Source of the DNA: Desulfospira joergensenii DSM 10085
Lineage (GTDB): Bacteria; Desulfobacterota; Desulfobacteria; Desulfobacterales; Desulfobacteraceae
Assembly: GCF_000420085.1 (NCBI RefSeq)
Contig: NZ_ATUG01000001.1
Coordinates: forward strand, 310,001 to 374,000
Length of the DNA stretch: 64,000 bases
Direction of reading: 5' to 3'
A model generated the notes under the pieces. It did no database searches. It was not told the origin of the DNA and was given only the letters and a program-made list of their open reading frames with translations. Below are positions 51,802 to 59,894 of the stretch, piece by piece. Within the stretch, counting starts at the first letter, position 1, and each line of letters opens with the position of its first letter. The position numbers and the translations under genes were made by a program.

Positions 51802-52145
51802 GGCTGGTTCAGCTCCTCAAAGGCGTCCCGGCTGTCCGGTCTTATGGTAAAGATCTTGTCCAGCTTGGTCAGGGAAAGGGCGTTCATCACGGTCTGACCG
51901 GGACCGGCCAGTACGAATTCTCTATTTTGTTTTCGGCTCCATTGAAGCCCCTCCACAAGGGTGGCAATGCCGGAACTGTCCATGAAGGTCACCCCGGAAA
52001 GGTCCACCACAACCCCCTTGATGTCCGGCCTGAAAAAGGGGACAAGAGCATCCCTGAGATTGGGGGAGGTGAGCATATCCACATCCCCCTGGACATGGAT
52101 AAGGGCGATACTCTCTTTTTCGCTGGTTCTGATTGTAAACTCCAT
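51798..52145 (-). CDS. STAS-domain protein (MlaB-like)
   Basis: About 115 residues, one STAS domain: IALIHVQGDVDMLTSPNLRDALVPFF, then GVVVDLSGVTFMDSSGIATLVEGLQWSRKQNREFVLAGPG with the conserved DSSG Ser. Position within the mla operon, between mlaD and mlaC, makes it MlaB, the cytoplasmic partner of the MlaF ATPase. However, it is longer than E. coli MlaB and keeps the phosphorylatable Ser of anti-sigma antagonists. The start is an ATG at 52145, or a TTG at 52160 overlapping mlaD. Confidence 0.87.
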   Translation of the reverse strand: MEFTIRTSEKESIALIHVQGDVDMLTSPNLRDALVPFFRPDIKGVVVDLSGVTFMDSSGIATLVEGLQWSRKQNREFVLAGPGQTVMNALSLTKLDKIFTIRPDSRDAFEELNQP

Positions 52146-52149
52146 GGGA

Positions 52150-52593
52150 TTATTTTTCAAAAATATACTTGCTGATTAACTCTTCAAGGCTGATGGCCGA
52201 TTCCGTGTCCATCAGCGATCCTTCATCCCCGAGAAAGTCTTCGGATCCCCCCGGGGACAACTTGATGAACTTGTCGCCGATCACCCCCTTGGTCCGCACC
52301 GAGGCAATGGTGTCGTCTGAGATCTTGGTCCCTTTTTTGATTTCCATCTGCACCAGGGCCGTGTTCTCCTCCAGGGTGATCCGCTTGACCTTGCCCACGG
52401 GTACGCCGGCAATCTCCACCGTGGCGCCGGGTTCGAGCCCTTCAACGGATCCGAATGAGGCGTCAATGGTAAAGGTGTTTGAGCCGAACAGGGGAACAGA
52501 TCCAAGGTTCACGGAAAGGTAGACCAGGCAGGCCATTCCCACCAGCATAAATATACCCACAGAGATTTCCGTTTTTTTCCCGTACATGATCAT
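52150..52593 (-). CDS. mlaD: MCE-domain lipid transport protein MlaD
   Basis: 147 residues: an N-terminal TM anchor (ISVGIFMLVGMACLVYLSVNLG) and one MCE domain (FTIDASFGSVEGLEPGATVEIAGVPVGKVKRITLEENTALVQMEIKKGTKISDDTIASVRTKGVIGDKFIKLSPGG). It forms a hexameric ring in the periplasm on MlaE. AGGAT lies 8 nt before the ATG. Confidence 0.95.
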   Translation of the reverse strand: MIMYGKKTEISVGIFMLVGMACLVYLSVNLGSVPLFGSNTFTIDASFGSVEGLEPGATVEIAGVPVGKVKRITLEENTALVQMEIKKGTKISDDTIASVRTKGVIGDKFIKLSPGGSEDFLGDEGSLMDTESAISLEELISKYIFEK

Positions 52594-52603
52594 TGATCTA
52601 ATC

Positions 52604-53377
52604 CTATAGTAATAATGATGTCAAGATATAATCCACTACCAGAATGGACAGGGAGGAGAGGACCACCGAACCGGTTGTGGCCCGGCTCACCCCCTGGGTG
52701 GAGGGTTCTGCCGTGAACCCCATAAAAGAAGATATCCAGGCAATCAGCAGGCCAAAGCAAAGGGATTTGATCACACCGCCGTAAATATCGGCAAAGGTGA
52801 CGGCGGCAACCATTTTTCCAAAATAGGCCCCCTGGTTCACCCCCAGCAGTTTGACCCCCACAAGGAATCCCCCCATGATCCCCACCACATCGAAAAAGGC
52901 GGTCAACAGGGGCAGACAGAGGATGCCGGCCAGGATCTTGGGACTGATCACATACTTGACCGGATCAATGGACATCATTTCAAGGGCTGGAAACTGGTCT
53001 GTGATCTTCATGATACCGATCTGAGCCGTAATGGCTGAGCCTGCCCTTCCCGTGACCATGAGGGCGCAGAGCACCGGCCCCAATTCCCGGATGATGGAAA
53101 GGGCCACTGCCGATCCCAAAAGGGCCTCGGCCCCGAACTGAACCAGGGTGTGATGACCCTGGAGACCCAGAACCATGCCGGTGAACAGGGCCGTAACAAA
53201 GACAATCAAGAAGGACTTTGATCCGATAAACTCCAGTTCCTTGATCAGCCTGCCCGCCCGGAAGGGCGGGGAAAAGGCCAGAGACAAGGCGGTCCAGAGG
53301 AAAACCCCGCCCCTCCCAAGCACCTGGATGCGGTTCAGGGTAATGCGGCCCAGCCGTGCTGTCATTTCTAGCTTCAA
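52604..53377 (-). CDS. mlaE: Lipid ABC transporter permease MlaE
   Basis: 257 residues, MlaE/Ttg2B type: GRLIKELEFIGSKSFLIVFVTALFTGMVLGLQGHHTL, LGPVLCALMVTGRAGSAITAQIGIMKITDQFPALEMMSIDPVKYVISPKILAG and the closing helices to VVLSSLSILVVDYILTSLLL. A TTG start at 53377 with AGGAAG 6 nt upstream is preferred; the ATG at 53365 has no site. It lies 26 nt after mlaF. Confidence 0.94.
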   Translation of the reverse strand: MKLEMTARLGRITLNRIQVLGRGGVFLWTALSLAFSPPFRAGRLIKELEFIGSKSFLIVFVTALFTGMVLGLQGHHTLVQFGAEALLGSAVALSIIRELGPVLCALMVTGRAGSAITAQIGIMKITDQFPALEMMSIDPVKYVISPKILAGILCLPLLTAFFDVVGIMGGFLVGVKLLGVNQGAYFGKMVAAVTFADIYGGVIKSLCFGLLIAWISSFMGFTAEPSTQGVSRATTGSVVLSSLSILVVDYILTSLLL

Positions 53378-53403
53378 TTTGTCTTCCTGAAAACCCTTTT
53401 CTG

Positions 53404-54189
53404 TCAGGTCATTAATATTTCGTCCAGATAGTCTCTTTCCGAACGGGCAAAGGGAATGGGGCCTTCGGGCTCCCCGTTGATAAACTGCCTTACCCTGGGA
53501 TCGGAACTGTTTTTTATCTCATCCACACTGCCCTGGGCGATGATCCGGCCAAAGTAGAGGATGATGATCTTGTCGGCAATCCTGAAACAGGATTCAATGT
53601 CATGGGAAACCACCACCGAGGTGATGCCCAGTTTGGTGTTCAAATCCCGGATGAGCTTGTCGATGACGCCTGTGGACACGGGATCAAGCCCGGAGGTGGG
53701 CTCGTCGTAAAAGATGATCCTGGGATCCATGACAATGGCCCGGGCCAGGCCCACCCGCTTCATCATCCCTCCGGAGAGCTGGGAGGGCATGAGGGACTCA
53801 CTGCCCCGCAGCCCGACCATCTCCAGTTTCATGGTCACGATAGTCCTGATGTTGTTCTCCACGATCCGGGTGTGTTCCCGCAGGGGAAAGGCGATATTCT
53901 CGTAGACATTCAAATCGTTGAACAGGGCAGATCCCTGGAAGAGCATGCCCATTTTTCTTCTCTTTTCGTACAGGGTCTTTTTACCGGCCCGGGTCAGGTC
54001 TATGCCGTCAAACCAGACCGATCCCGAGTCCGGCCGTTCCAGCCCCGTCATCTGCCGAAGAAGGGTACTTTTCCCGGAACCGCTTCCTCCCAGAATAACG
54101 GTGATCTGATTTTCATCAAAGGAGCAGGTCAGATGATCTGAAGCCGCCAGATGACCATACCTTTTTACAAGATTTTCAACTCGGATCAT
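53404..54189 (-). CDS. mlaF: Lipid ABC transporter ATPase MlaF
   Basis: 261 residues. Walker A is GGSGSGKSTLLRQMTGLERPDSG, the Q-loop MGMLFQGSALFNDLNVYENIAFPLREHT, the signature PSQLSGGMMKRVGLARAI, Walker B IIFYDEPTSGLDPVSTGVIDKLI and the H-loop VVSHDIESCFRIADKIIILYFG, all MlaF-like. First gene of the mlaF-E-D-STAS-C operon. mlaA is not in the window. Confidence 0.95.
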   Translation of the reverse strand: MIRVENLVKRYGHLAASDHLTCSFDENQITVILGGSGSGKSTLLRQMTGLERPDSGSVWFDGIDLTRAGKKTLYEKRRKMGMLFQGSALFNDLNVYENIAFPLREHTRIVENNIRTIVTMKLEMVGLRGSESLMPSQLSGGMMKRVGLARAIVMDPRIIFYDEPTSGLDPVSTGVIDKLIRDLNTKLGITSVVVSHDIESCFRIADKIIILYFGRIIAQGSVDEIKNSSDPRVRQFINGEPEGPIPFARSERDYLDEILMT

Positions 54190-54291
54190 GGAATATCACT
54201 CTAAAAAATAAATACGCCCATAAATACCCTGCGGGCAGGGCTCTGTCAACGATTATCCCTGGCTGGTCGACTGTCGGCCCCAGGGCAGTCC

Positions 54292-54554
54292 TCCCATGTA
54301 AAATTGCCGGCCATTGGCAGATCAAAGCCCCGGCAACCGATTTCCTGCCGTATCAGTGCAAAGGCCCCAGGGGCTTCAACGGAGACATAAAGGGAATTTT
54401 GTACGGGCTCTTGACGGCTTGGAACGGCTAACGGTCGGCCTGTTTGAGTGAAACGAGTTGCCATCCTTTCGTGGAAAGACGGTTCGAGCCCGTACAAATC
54501 CCTTCCTCTGCGGAGTTGAAGCCCCCGGGGCCTGCCTTGGACATTTACATGGGA
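54292..54554. repeat. 263-nt nested imperfect inverted repeat
   Basis: Five matched arm pairs nest around a common centre: TCCCATGTAAA/TTTACATGGGA (54292-54302/54544-54554), GGCCCC/GGGGCC (54363/54527), GGGGCTTCAAC/GTTGAAGCCCC (54370-54380/54515-54525), AAGGGA/TCCCTT (54390/54499) and TTTGTACGGGCTC/GAGCCCGTACAAA (54398-54410/54486-54498). Short open frames inside it carry no recognisable domain. It fills the gap between mlaF and the GAF-SpoIIE gene. It may be a MITE-like mobile element or a large structured RNA. Confidence 0.7.
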
Positions 54555-54655
54555 TTCCCCCGATGCCGGCCGGCCGGTTTTGACTTTTATTGCTTTTTCA
54601 TATAAAAATTCGGTTAAAGGTCCTGAAACCCAAGATAGAATATCATTGGAGAACC

Positions 54656-55948
54656 ATGCTCATCCATCAATCCCAAGACCTGAATGCCTGCACCCAAAAG
54701 GTGGAACGCCTGTCCGCCTGTATTGAGATTGCCAATGTCATCAACTCGGAGCTTTCCATCGGCAGGCTTCTGACCCATGTCATGGAAACCGCCAAAAAGG
54801 CATTTTCAGCGGATTCGGCCAGTTTGCTTCTCCAGGACGAAAAAACCGGGGATCTGGTCTTTCAGGTGGCCCTGGGCGAGGTCGGGGACGAGATCAGGGA
54901 GATCTATCGGCTGAAAAAGGGACAGGGCATTGCCGGGTACGTTGCCGAGACCCGGCAGCCCCTCAACCTGAAGGATGTTTACCAGCATCCGAATTTTTCC
55001 CCGGACTATGACAGGAAAACAGGATACCGGACCCGGACCATGATCTGCGTGCCCCTGAAGATCAGGGGCAGGATCCTGGGCGTCATCCAGGTGATCAACA
55101 AACTCAAACCACCCTATTTTTTCTCGGATGAAGAGCTTGAAATGCTCGAGACCATCGGATCGAGTGCCGCCGTGGCCATTGATACGGCCCAGATGCACCA
55201 GGTCATCATCCAGAGGGAGACCCTTGAGCGGGACCTGAAACTGGCCAGGGAAGTCCAGCAGAGTTTTCTACCGGCGGCCCCGCCCCATATTGAGGGATAC
55301 CGTTTTGCCGTCCTGAACCAGCCTGCCCTGGATATCGGAGGGGATTTTTATCATTTTTTCCATCTGCCCGGGAACCGGCTGGGCATCGTCCTCGGGGATG
55401 TATCGGGCAAGGGGATCGCAGCCTCCCTTTACATGGCACGGCTGATCAGTGACCTCCAGTACAATAGTCTGTTGTTTGATGATCCGGCACGGCTGCTGGG
55501 GCAGATCAACTCTCTGCTCTGCCAGAGGAGCAACCGGGGCATGTTTGTCACCCTGGTATACATGGTGCTGGATATCCCGGGGAAAAAGATTTTCTTCTCC
55601 AATGCCGGCCATCCCAGCCCGGTCTATTCAGACCGGGGCAGCGCCCTTTTCCTGGGAAAGGAAGCTGCCAAAGGCCCTCCCCTGGGAATTCTGCCCCATA
55701 CCTATTTTACCCGGGAAAGCCTTGAACTGGAACCGGGTTCCGTTCTCACCCTGTTCACCGACGGAATCACCGAGGCCCGGAACGGACAGGGCAATTTGTT
55801 CGGCATGGACCGTCTTATCAATGAGATTTTAAAGGTTCCGGATTCACCCGACCTTTTGATTCAAAACATCCCGGCGGCCGTGGACCGGTATACCCTTGGA
55901 GAGGCCAGGAAGGACGACCTGACCCTTTTGAGCATGGGGGTAGATTAA
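54656..55948 (+). CDS. GAF-SpoIIE (PP2C) protein phosphatase
   Basis: 430 residues. A GAF domain (about 45-195; VMETAKKAFSADSASLLLQDEKTGDLVFQVALG...MICVPLKIRGRILGVIQVINK) is followed by a SpoIIE/RsbU-type phosphatase: AREVQQSFLPAAPPHIEGYRFAVLNQPALDIGGDFYHFF with metal-binding Asp, VLGDVSGKGIAASLYMARL, NAGHPSPVYS, LFTDGITEARNGQG. It would dephosphorylate a STAS antagonist in a partner-switching pathway. I chose the ATG at 54656 with GGAG upstream. The anti-sigma kinase gene follows after 1 nt. Confidence 0.93.
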   Translation: MLIHQSQDLNACTQKVERLSACIEIANVINSELSIGRLLTHVMETAKKAFSADSASLLLQDEKTGDLVFQVALGEVGDEIREIYRLKKGQGIAGYVAETRQPLNLKDVYQHPNFSPDYDRKTGYRTRTMICVPLKIRGRILGVIQVINKLKPPYFFSDEELEMLETIGSSAAVAIDTAQMHQVIIQRETLERDLKLAREVQQSFLPAAPPHIEGYRFAVLNQPALDIGGDFYHFFHLPGNRLGIVLGDVSGKGIAASLYMARLISDLQYNSLLFDDPARLLGQINSLLCQRSNRGMFVTLVYMVLDIPGKKIFFSNAGHPSPVYSDRGSALFLGKEAAKGPPLGILPHTYFTRESLELEPGSVLTLFTDGITEARNGQGNLFGMDRLINEILKVPDSPDLLIQNIPAAVDRYTLGEARKDDLTLLSMGVD

Positions 55949-55949
55949 A

Positions 55950-56369
55950 ATGGCAGCCGATTTAATAGGCCTGAGTGTTCTCTCCCATCCCAGGTACCTT
56001 AAGCTGGTCAGGGGAGCCACGGAAAAAATCACCCGGATCATGAAGTTCTCCAGGGAGGATTCCCGCAATATTGTCCTGGCCGTGGATGAGGCCTGCTCCA
56101 ATATTATCAGGCACAGCTATAAAAACGATCCCACCGGAAAGATTGAATTCATCTTTGAGATCAGATTAGATAAACTGATCATCCGGATCATGGATGAAGG
56201 CCTGAAATGCGATATTGAAAAAATGAAATCCAGGGATATCGATCCGGTCCAGCCCGGAGGGCTGGGTATCTATATCATGAAAAAGGTAATGGACTCCCTT
56301 GAGTTTGACTGTGCCTCCCCCCGGAAGAATCAGGTCACCATGGTGAAAAAACTGCAGCCCCGTCCCTGA
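55950..56369 (+). CDS. RsbW-type anti-sigma factor kinase (HATPase)
   Basis: 139 residues of the HATPase_c_2 group: AVDEACSNIIRHSYKNDPTGKIEFIFEI (N-box), IRIMDEGLKCD (G1) and PVQPGGLGIYIMKKVMDSLEF (G2 lid). It would phosphorylate a STAS-domain antagonist and hold a sigma factor or other target. It is coupled to the SpoIIE-type phosphatase upstream. No STAS antagonist gene follows; the only STAS protein in the window is the one in the mla operon. Confidence 0.91.
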   Translation: MAADLIGLSVLSHPRYLKLVRGATEKITRIMKFSREDSRNIVLAVDEACSNIIRHSYKNDPTGKIEFIFEIRLDKLIIRIMDEGLKCDIEKMKSRDIDPVQPGGLGIYIMKKVMDSLEFDCASPRKNQVTMVKKLQPRP

Positions 56370-56400
56370 TCCGTCCGGAGACCATTAGAGTGATCAGGGA

Positions 56401-56952
56401 CTAATCCCCTTTTGCCCCAAGACTCTTTTTAATCACATCCATGGAAAAGGGAGGGGATAATTTTCCGGGATCTCCTGATATCAGCTTTGAATTCTGCTTA
56501 TGGCTTGATCCGTTAAAGGCAATGATTTCCTTTGAAGCAAACTGGATCTGATAGTTGGGCCGGATTCCTTTACCGCTGGTACCAAAACAGACCTGGGCCT
56601 CTTGATCATCCCCCATATTGATAAGCAGTTTTTTCAGGAAAGGATCTGAAAGTCCGGCCACCCGTTTTTCATCCCATAGGATACGGCTGGCTTTTCCAGG
56701 TTTGGAAGACGCTTTTTTGGGTTTTAATTTTTTGATCCGGGTGGAAAGAACCCTCAGCTTTGATCCGAGATTTTTTACGGATCTTTTCTGGATCTTGCCT
56801 TCGGCCTGGGGTCTGAGAACATCAAGGCACTCATTCACCTCTTCATAGCACTCTTTTGAGGCCTCCAGGGCCTTCTGGTCAATGAGCAGATTGATGTTGT
56901 CGCACAACCGGTTTATGGCTTCCCGGGATTCTCTGAATTTATTGGGATCCAT
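56401..56952 (-). CDS. Unknown cytoplasmic protein
   Basis: 183 residues, no recognised family. The N-terminal ~75 residues are helical and Cys-containing (SREAINRLCDNINLLIDQKALEASKECYEEVNECLDVLRPQAEGKIQKRSVKNL). A basic linker (RIKKLKPKKASSKPGKASR) follows, and then a mixed C-terminal part (QVCFGTSGKGIRPNYQIQFASKEIIAFNGSS). AAAGGAGGAGG directly before the ATG is a strong ribosome binding site, which supports the gene being real. Convergent with the anti-sigma gene. Confidence 0.7.
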   Translation of the reverse strand: MDPNKFRESREAINRLCDNINLLIDQKALEASKECYEEVNECLDVLRPQAEGKIQKRSVKNLGSKLRVLSTRIKKLKPKKASSKPGKASRILWDEKRVAGLSDPFLKKLLINMGDDQEAQVCFGTSGKGIRPNYQIQFASKEIIAFNGSSHKQNSKLISGDPGKLSPPFSMDVIKKSLGAKGD

Positions 56953-57478
56953 CCCTCCTCCTTTGGTTCAATTATGGGTCTTTCTCTCAAACCACCTGAC
57001 AGGGATCATGTATCTGAAGTTAAAGCAGGCAGGACTGAAACCGGCATCAGCATCTCAACAAGTGATTCAAGCTTATCGCCTGTGAACGCCCCGCCATTTT
57101 TATTCGGGAAAGTCCTGAATGCCGGGCCGTCTTTAATGTTGTACACCGGTCGGACCAATTATTCAAGGGGCTTGAAAATAATCTTATTGGTCCCCAAAAG
57201 GGTTGATCCGGATCCTCTGGACCGGGCAGGCAGCCCCGGCATTCTTTAAATTTTTGGGTAAAAATTGTCAGATTTTGTATAATTTATGTAACAATCTTCA
57301 ATCCGGTTCATTGATCCTCAAATCGGCCTGCCGCTGGAATCCCCTATCAGATAAGGATCTTTACCATAATAGAAAAAACGGCATTGTTCTTGCTTTTACA
57401 TCTATGAAAAGCAAAACAGGTTCCGGCTGCCCCGGACGGGGCAGCCCGGCACAAAACTTATGGGAGCAGGACAGCGGT
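56953..57478. other. Intergenic region, no supported gene
   Basis: This 526-nt gap contains an open frame at 56974-57249 with no ribosome binding site, no recognisable domain and codon use unlike its neighbours. It is left out. A TATAAT-like sequence lies near 57280 upstream of the small gene at 57479. Confidence 0.35.
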
Positions 57479-57652
57479 ATGGAAAAAGAAAACACCGGTT
57501 TAAAGCAACTCATAAACAAGTACAGACGGAAATTTGAAACTGCGGAAAATATCAACTATTACGCGTACAAGGACTTCAGGCGGGCTGAACGCAAATATCT
57601 CAAATTCATGCTCAAAGGCGCGGCACAGACCCAGGCCGGCCTGGAATATTAA
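57479..57652 (+). CDS. Small protein of unknown function
   Basis: 57 residues (starting MEKENTGLKQLINKYRRKF), highly charged and helical, ending AAQTQAGLEY. The start is the ATG at 57479 with GGGAGCAGG upstream, though at a long spacing. The frame extends further upstream but without protein-like composition. It might be a small DNA- or RNA-binding protein; nothing more can be said. Confidence 0.5.
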   Translation: MEKENTGLKQLINKYRRKFETAENINYYAYKDFRRAERKYLKFMLKGAAQTQAGLEY

Positions 57653-57664
57653 ACCCGGGCCAAC

Positions 57665-58105
57665 CTATTTCCCCGGAATCATCTCCCGAAGCAGACTCGC
57701 CATGGTCCGGCCCTGGATCACGATTTCTCCGTTTTGATTTTCAATCCAGCTTTTTATTTCAATTTGCTCGGCTTCTCGATCCAGGGCCTCTATTTCAAAC
57801 CAGGCGCAGAGGGTATCCCCGATAAAGACAGGCCTTAAAAACTCCAGGGTCTGGGACCGGTAGATGGCCCCGGTTCCGGGCAGGTGCATGCCCACAAGGG
57901 TGGAAAACAGGGAGGCGGACAGCATGCCGTGGGCGATGCGTTGCCCGAAAAAAGTCTGCCCGGCAAAACCGGCATCCACGTGAAGGGGATTCACATCTCC
58001 TGTGATGGCGATGAAATGGGACAGATCCGCCTCGGTGATTGTTTTCCTTACAAATGCCCTCTGCCCCACAACAAGATCATCAAAGGTCGTCAATTGTCGA
58101 TTCAT
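57665..58105 (-). CDS. MaoC-like (R)-specific enoyl-CoA hydratase
   Basis: 146 residues of hot-dog fold. The hydratase 2 motif is HFIAITGDVNPLHVDAGFAGQTFFGQRIAHGMLSASLFSTLVG, with catalytic Asp and His, and YRSQTLEFLRPVFIGDTLCAWFEIEALD follows. PhaJ-like enzymes hydrate trans-2-enoyl-CoA to (R)-3-hydroxyacyl-CoA; here it could serve fatty-acid or aromatic degradation. Single gene. Confidence 0.9.
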   Translation of the reverse strand: MNRQLTTFDDLVVGQRAFVRKTITEADLSHFIAITGDVNPLHVDAGFAGQTFFGQRIAHGMLSASLFSTLVGMHLPGTGAIYRSQTLEFLRPVFIGDTLCAWFEIEALDREAEQIEIKSWIENQNGEIVIQGRTMASLLREMIPGK

Positions 58106-58380
58106 TCGCCCTCCTCCGGGTATTCAATATCCGCCTAGCACTATCCTCTTGAAGCATTCCCTGTCAAATATTTTCCCAATGACCGCCCCTGAAATCCCAA
58201 AAAGATCGGGCAGGCCTTTCCATAAAAATTGGGGTGCCGGAAAATTGTAATCAGATGCCCCTATGCTGGAAATTATTTACACAATGCAAAATATTCCAAC
58301 ATCTCCGTCAAAAAATCGGTAATAAAAGGACTGATTCATTACATTTTTTTCACAATTATTTTTAAGAGCCGTCATCGGCT

Positions 58381-58846
58381 TTCCAGGCAACCGCCACACG
58401 GACCATAGACGATGTTTCAGGCTTGGATTCCGCCGATGACCCATAGGGGCCTCCCTGGGAGATACCTTTGAGTGGACAATCACCGATGACGAATCAAACC
58501 TCATTGGATCGGGAACAGAGTACCTGTCTCCGGTTACAGATGCATCCCTGACCATTTCCGGATAGATCGGCAGTCTGGAAATCCTAGTGGAAGATGGGTT
58601 TATGTATCCCGGGTCAGCCCCCATTCTGCTTTTTACCGATAGAATCCTGACCGGATTTACCAATTTTGTGATTTACAATTTTTCATCGGGAATGGCCGAT
58701 ATCATGTCAGGAAATCAGTACCAATCCCTGTCCATGTCAAATGGAACGGTTTTGGCACCATTTTGAATACCCCTATCCCGTCAAGTTCCGTGCTTCTTTC
58801 CATGGGCCTGATGCTCCTGTTCTCCCGCATCCGCCAGAAGGGATAA
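58381..58846 (+). pseudogene. Decayed PEP-CTERM-like exported protein gene
   Basis: Three frames must be joined to read a protein remnant: TIDDVSGLDSADDP, then LGDTFEWTITDDESNLIGSGTEYLSPVTDASLTISG, later FGTILNTPIPSSSVLLSMGLMLLFSRIRQKG and a TAA at 58844-58846. The end has the form of a PEP-CTERM sorting signal: Pro-rich start, hydrophobic helix, basic tail. Stops and frameshifts separate the pieces, and no start codon was found in the 58106-58380 stretch, which otherwise shows nothing. A strong terminator follows 24 nt later. Confidence 0.6.
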
Positions 58847-58870
58847 GTGATACCCGTCCCCTCCTGATAC

Positions 58871-58901
58871 GGCAGGGCCGGTTTCCGGCCCTGCCTTTTT
58901 T
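58871..58901 (+). terminator. Rho-independent terminator
   Basis: GGCAGGGCCGG (58871-58881) and CCGGCCCTGCC (58885-58895) make a perfect 11-bp stem with a TTT loop, followed by six Ts (58896-58901). It belongs to the decayed PEP-CTERM-like gene on the plus strand. Confidence 0.9.
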
Positions 58902-58951
58902 CCGATTTTTTATATCTCGGCTCCCACCGGGAAATGGGTCGCTGATCAGGA

Positions 58952-59335
58952 TTATCCCCAGATGGCATCATCCAGGATCTGGTTGAAATAGGGGCTTACC
59001 TCCCTGAACCGGATGGCAATTCCGTTTTTCTCAATCCGGGTGATCTCTCCCTGGAGTTTAAAGGGTTTTTCATATTTTGGGAGGGAGAATACCACCTGAA
59101 CCGTGCCGGCCGGGTCCAGCCGGCCGGTGGTGTTGATGAACACTCCGGTGGCGCTGATGTCACGGGTGTCGGACTGGATCACCCGGTTGCCGCCTGCAAT
59201 ATCAATTCCCAGCCGGGTCCTTTTGCGGGGATACCCTCTTTCCCCTCCGTTGGGCAGATTCTGAAGAAAGTCCAGTACCTGTTTTTGTTGCTCTGCCGTC
59301 AGATTATTAACCCTTTTGATGATCTTCTGTAACAT
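58952..59335 (-). CDS. PilZ-domain protein
   Basis: 127 residues. A short helical leader (KRVNNLTAEQQKQVLDFLQNLPN) precedes a PilZ domain: RKRTRLGIDIAGGNRVIQSDTRDISATGVFINTTGRLDPAGTVQVVFSLP and GITRIEKNGIAIRFREVSPY. The c-di-GMP-binding RxxxR and D/NxSxxG motifs appear in modified form (RKRTR, DISATG). I chose the ATG at 59335, with GAGAGGG upstream; the open frame to 59488 overlaps the SRPBCC gene and is rejected. Confidence 0.83.
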   Translation of the reverse strand: MLQKIIKRVNNLTAEQQKQVLDFLQNLPNGGERGYPRKRTRLGIDIAGGNRVIQSDTRDISATGVFINTTGRLDPAGTVQVVFSLPKYEKPFKLQGEITRIEKNGIAIRFREVSPYFNQILDDAIWG

Positions 59336-59357
59336 GCAATTCCCTCTCCGGCTGAAG

Positions 59358-59894
59358 TTAAAAACCCGGGCTGAACCCCTCTTGGGGCATTTCAGCATCC
59401 TTTTCCGTCCGTTTGAATATTTTGTCAATCCCCTTGACGGCCTGGGCCAGAACCTGGTCATGGTTCTCCCTGAACATGGAATGGGCAAAGGGCGCGCTTA
59501 ATTTGATCCATAATTTGTTCGGAGCCACATTCCAGGAGAACCGGATCCGGGTCCCCTCTTTGCAGGGCCTGAAACGGCAATCCCCGTATCCGGTCAGATC
59601 ACCGGACACAAAAAAGGAAAGACGGGCCCCCGGAATAAAATTTTGAATACTGGCATCAAAAGTCAGGGAGTAAGGCAAGGCCCCTTTCCAGGTGGATCGT
59701 ATCCGGCTTCCCCTCCCAAGGGGCCTTCCGGAATCCTTATCTTCTATGGTTTCCAGCCCTTCCCACCAGCCAGGCCACAATTCAAAGGCAACCAGTTCAT
59801 CCCATACCCGGTCCGGGTCTGCATTGATTTCCCAGACATGATCAAAGCAGTATCTGTTTTTTTCCATAAAATAGGAATTGAAAAAATTAATCAT
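59358..59894 (-). CDS. SRPBCC-fold (polyketide cyclase/START-like) protein
   Basis: About 178 residues: HVWEINADPDRVWDELVAFELWPGWWEGLETIEDKDSGRPLGRGSRIRSTWKGALPYSLTF, then GDLTGYGDCRFRP and FSWNVAPNKLWIKLSAPFAHSMFRENHDQVLAQAVKGIDKIF. These are typical strands and the long C-terminal helix of the SRPBCC family, which bind hydrophobic ligands. The start at 59894 (AGGAT just upstream) overlaps the RND gene stop by 8 nt; an ATG at 59867 is the alternative. It may handle a lipid handled by the RND transporter (inference). Confidence 0.85.
   Translation of the reverse strand: MINFFNSYFMEKNRYCFDHVWEINADPDRVWDELVAFELWPGWWEGLETIEDKDSGRPLGRGSRIRSTWKGALPYSLTFDASIQNFIPGARLSFFVSGDLTGYGDCRFRPCKEGTRIRFSWNVAPNKLWIKLSAPFAHSMFRENHDQVLAQAVKGIDKIFKRTEKDAEMPQEGFSPGF

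Noticed and set aside
54246..54497. 83-codon minus-strand frame within the inverted repeat
   Set aside because: It spans repeat arms, has no ribosome binding site and no recognisable domain.
54401..54498. tRNA-like ends (GGTTCGAGCCC next to a perfect acceptor-like stem) in the 54-kb repeat
   Set aside because: No anticodon arm, D-arm or CCA-adjacent geometry fits; the pairing is better explained by the larger nested inverted repeat.
56974..57249. 91-codon frame in the gap before the small gene at 57479
   Set aside because: No ribosome binding site, unusual codon use and no domain; could be a decayed gene but cannot be supported.
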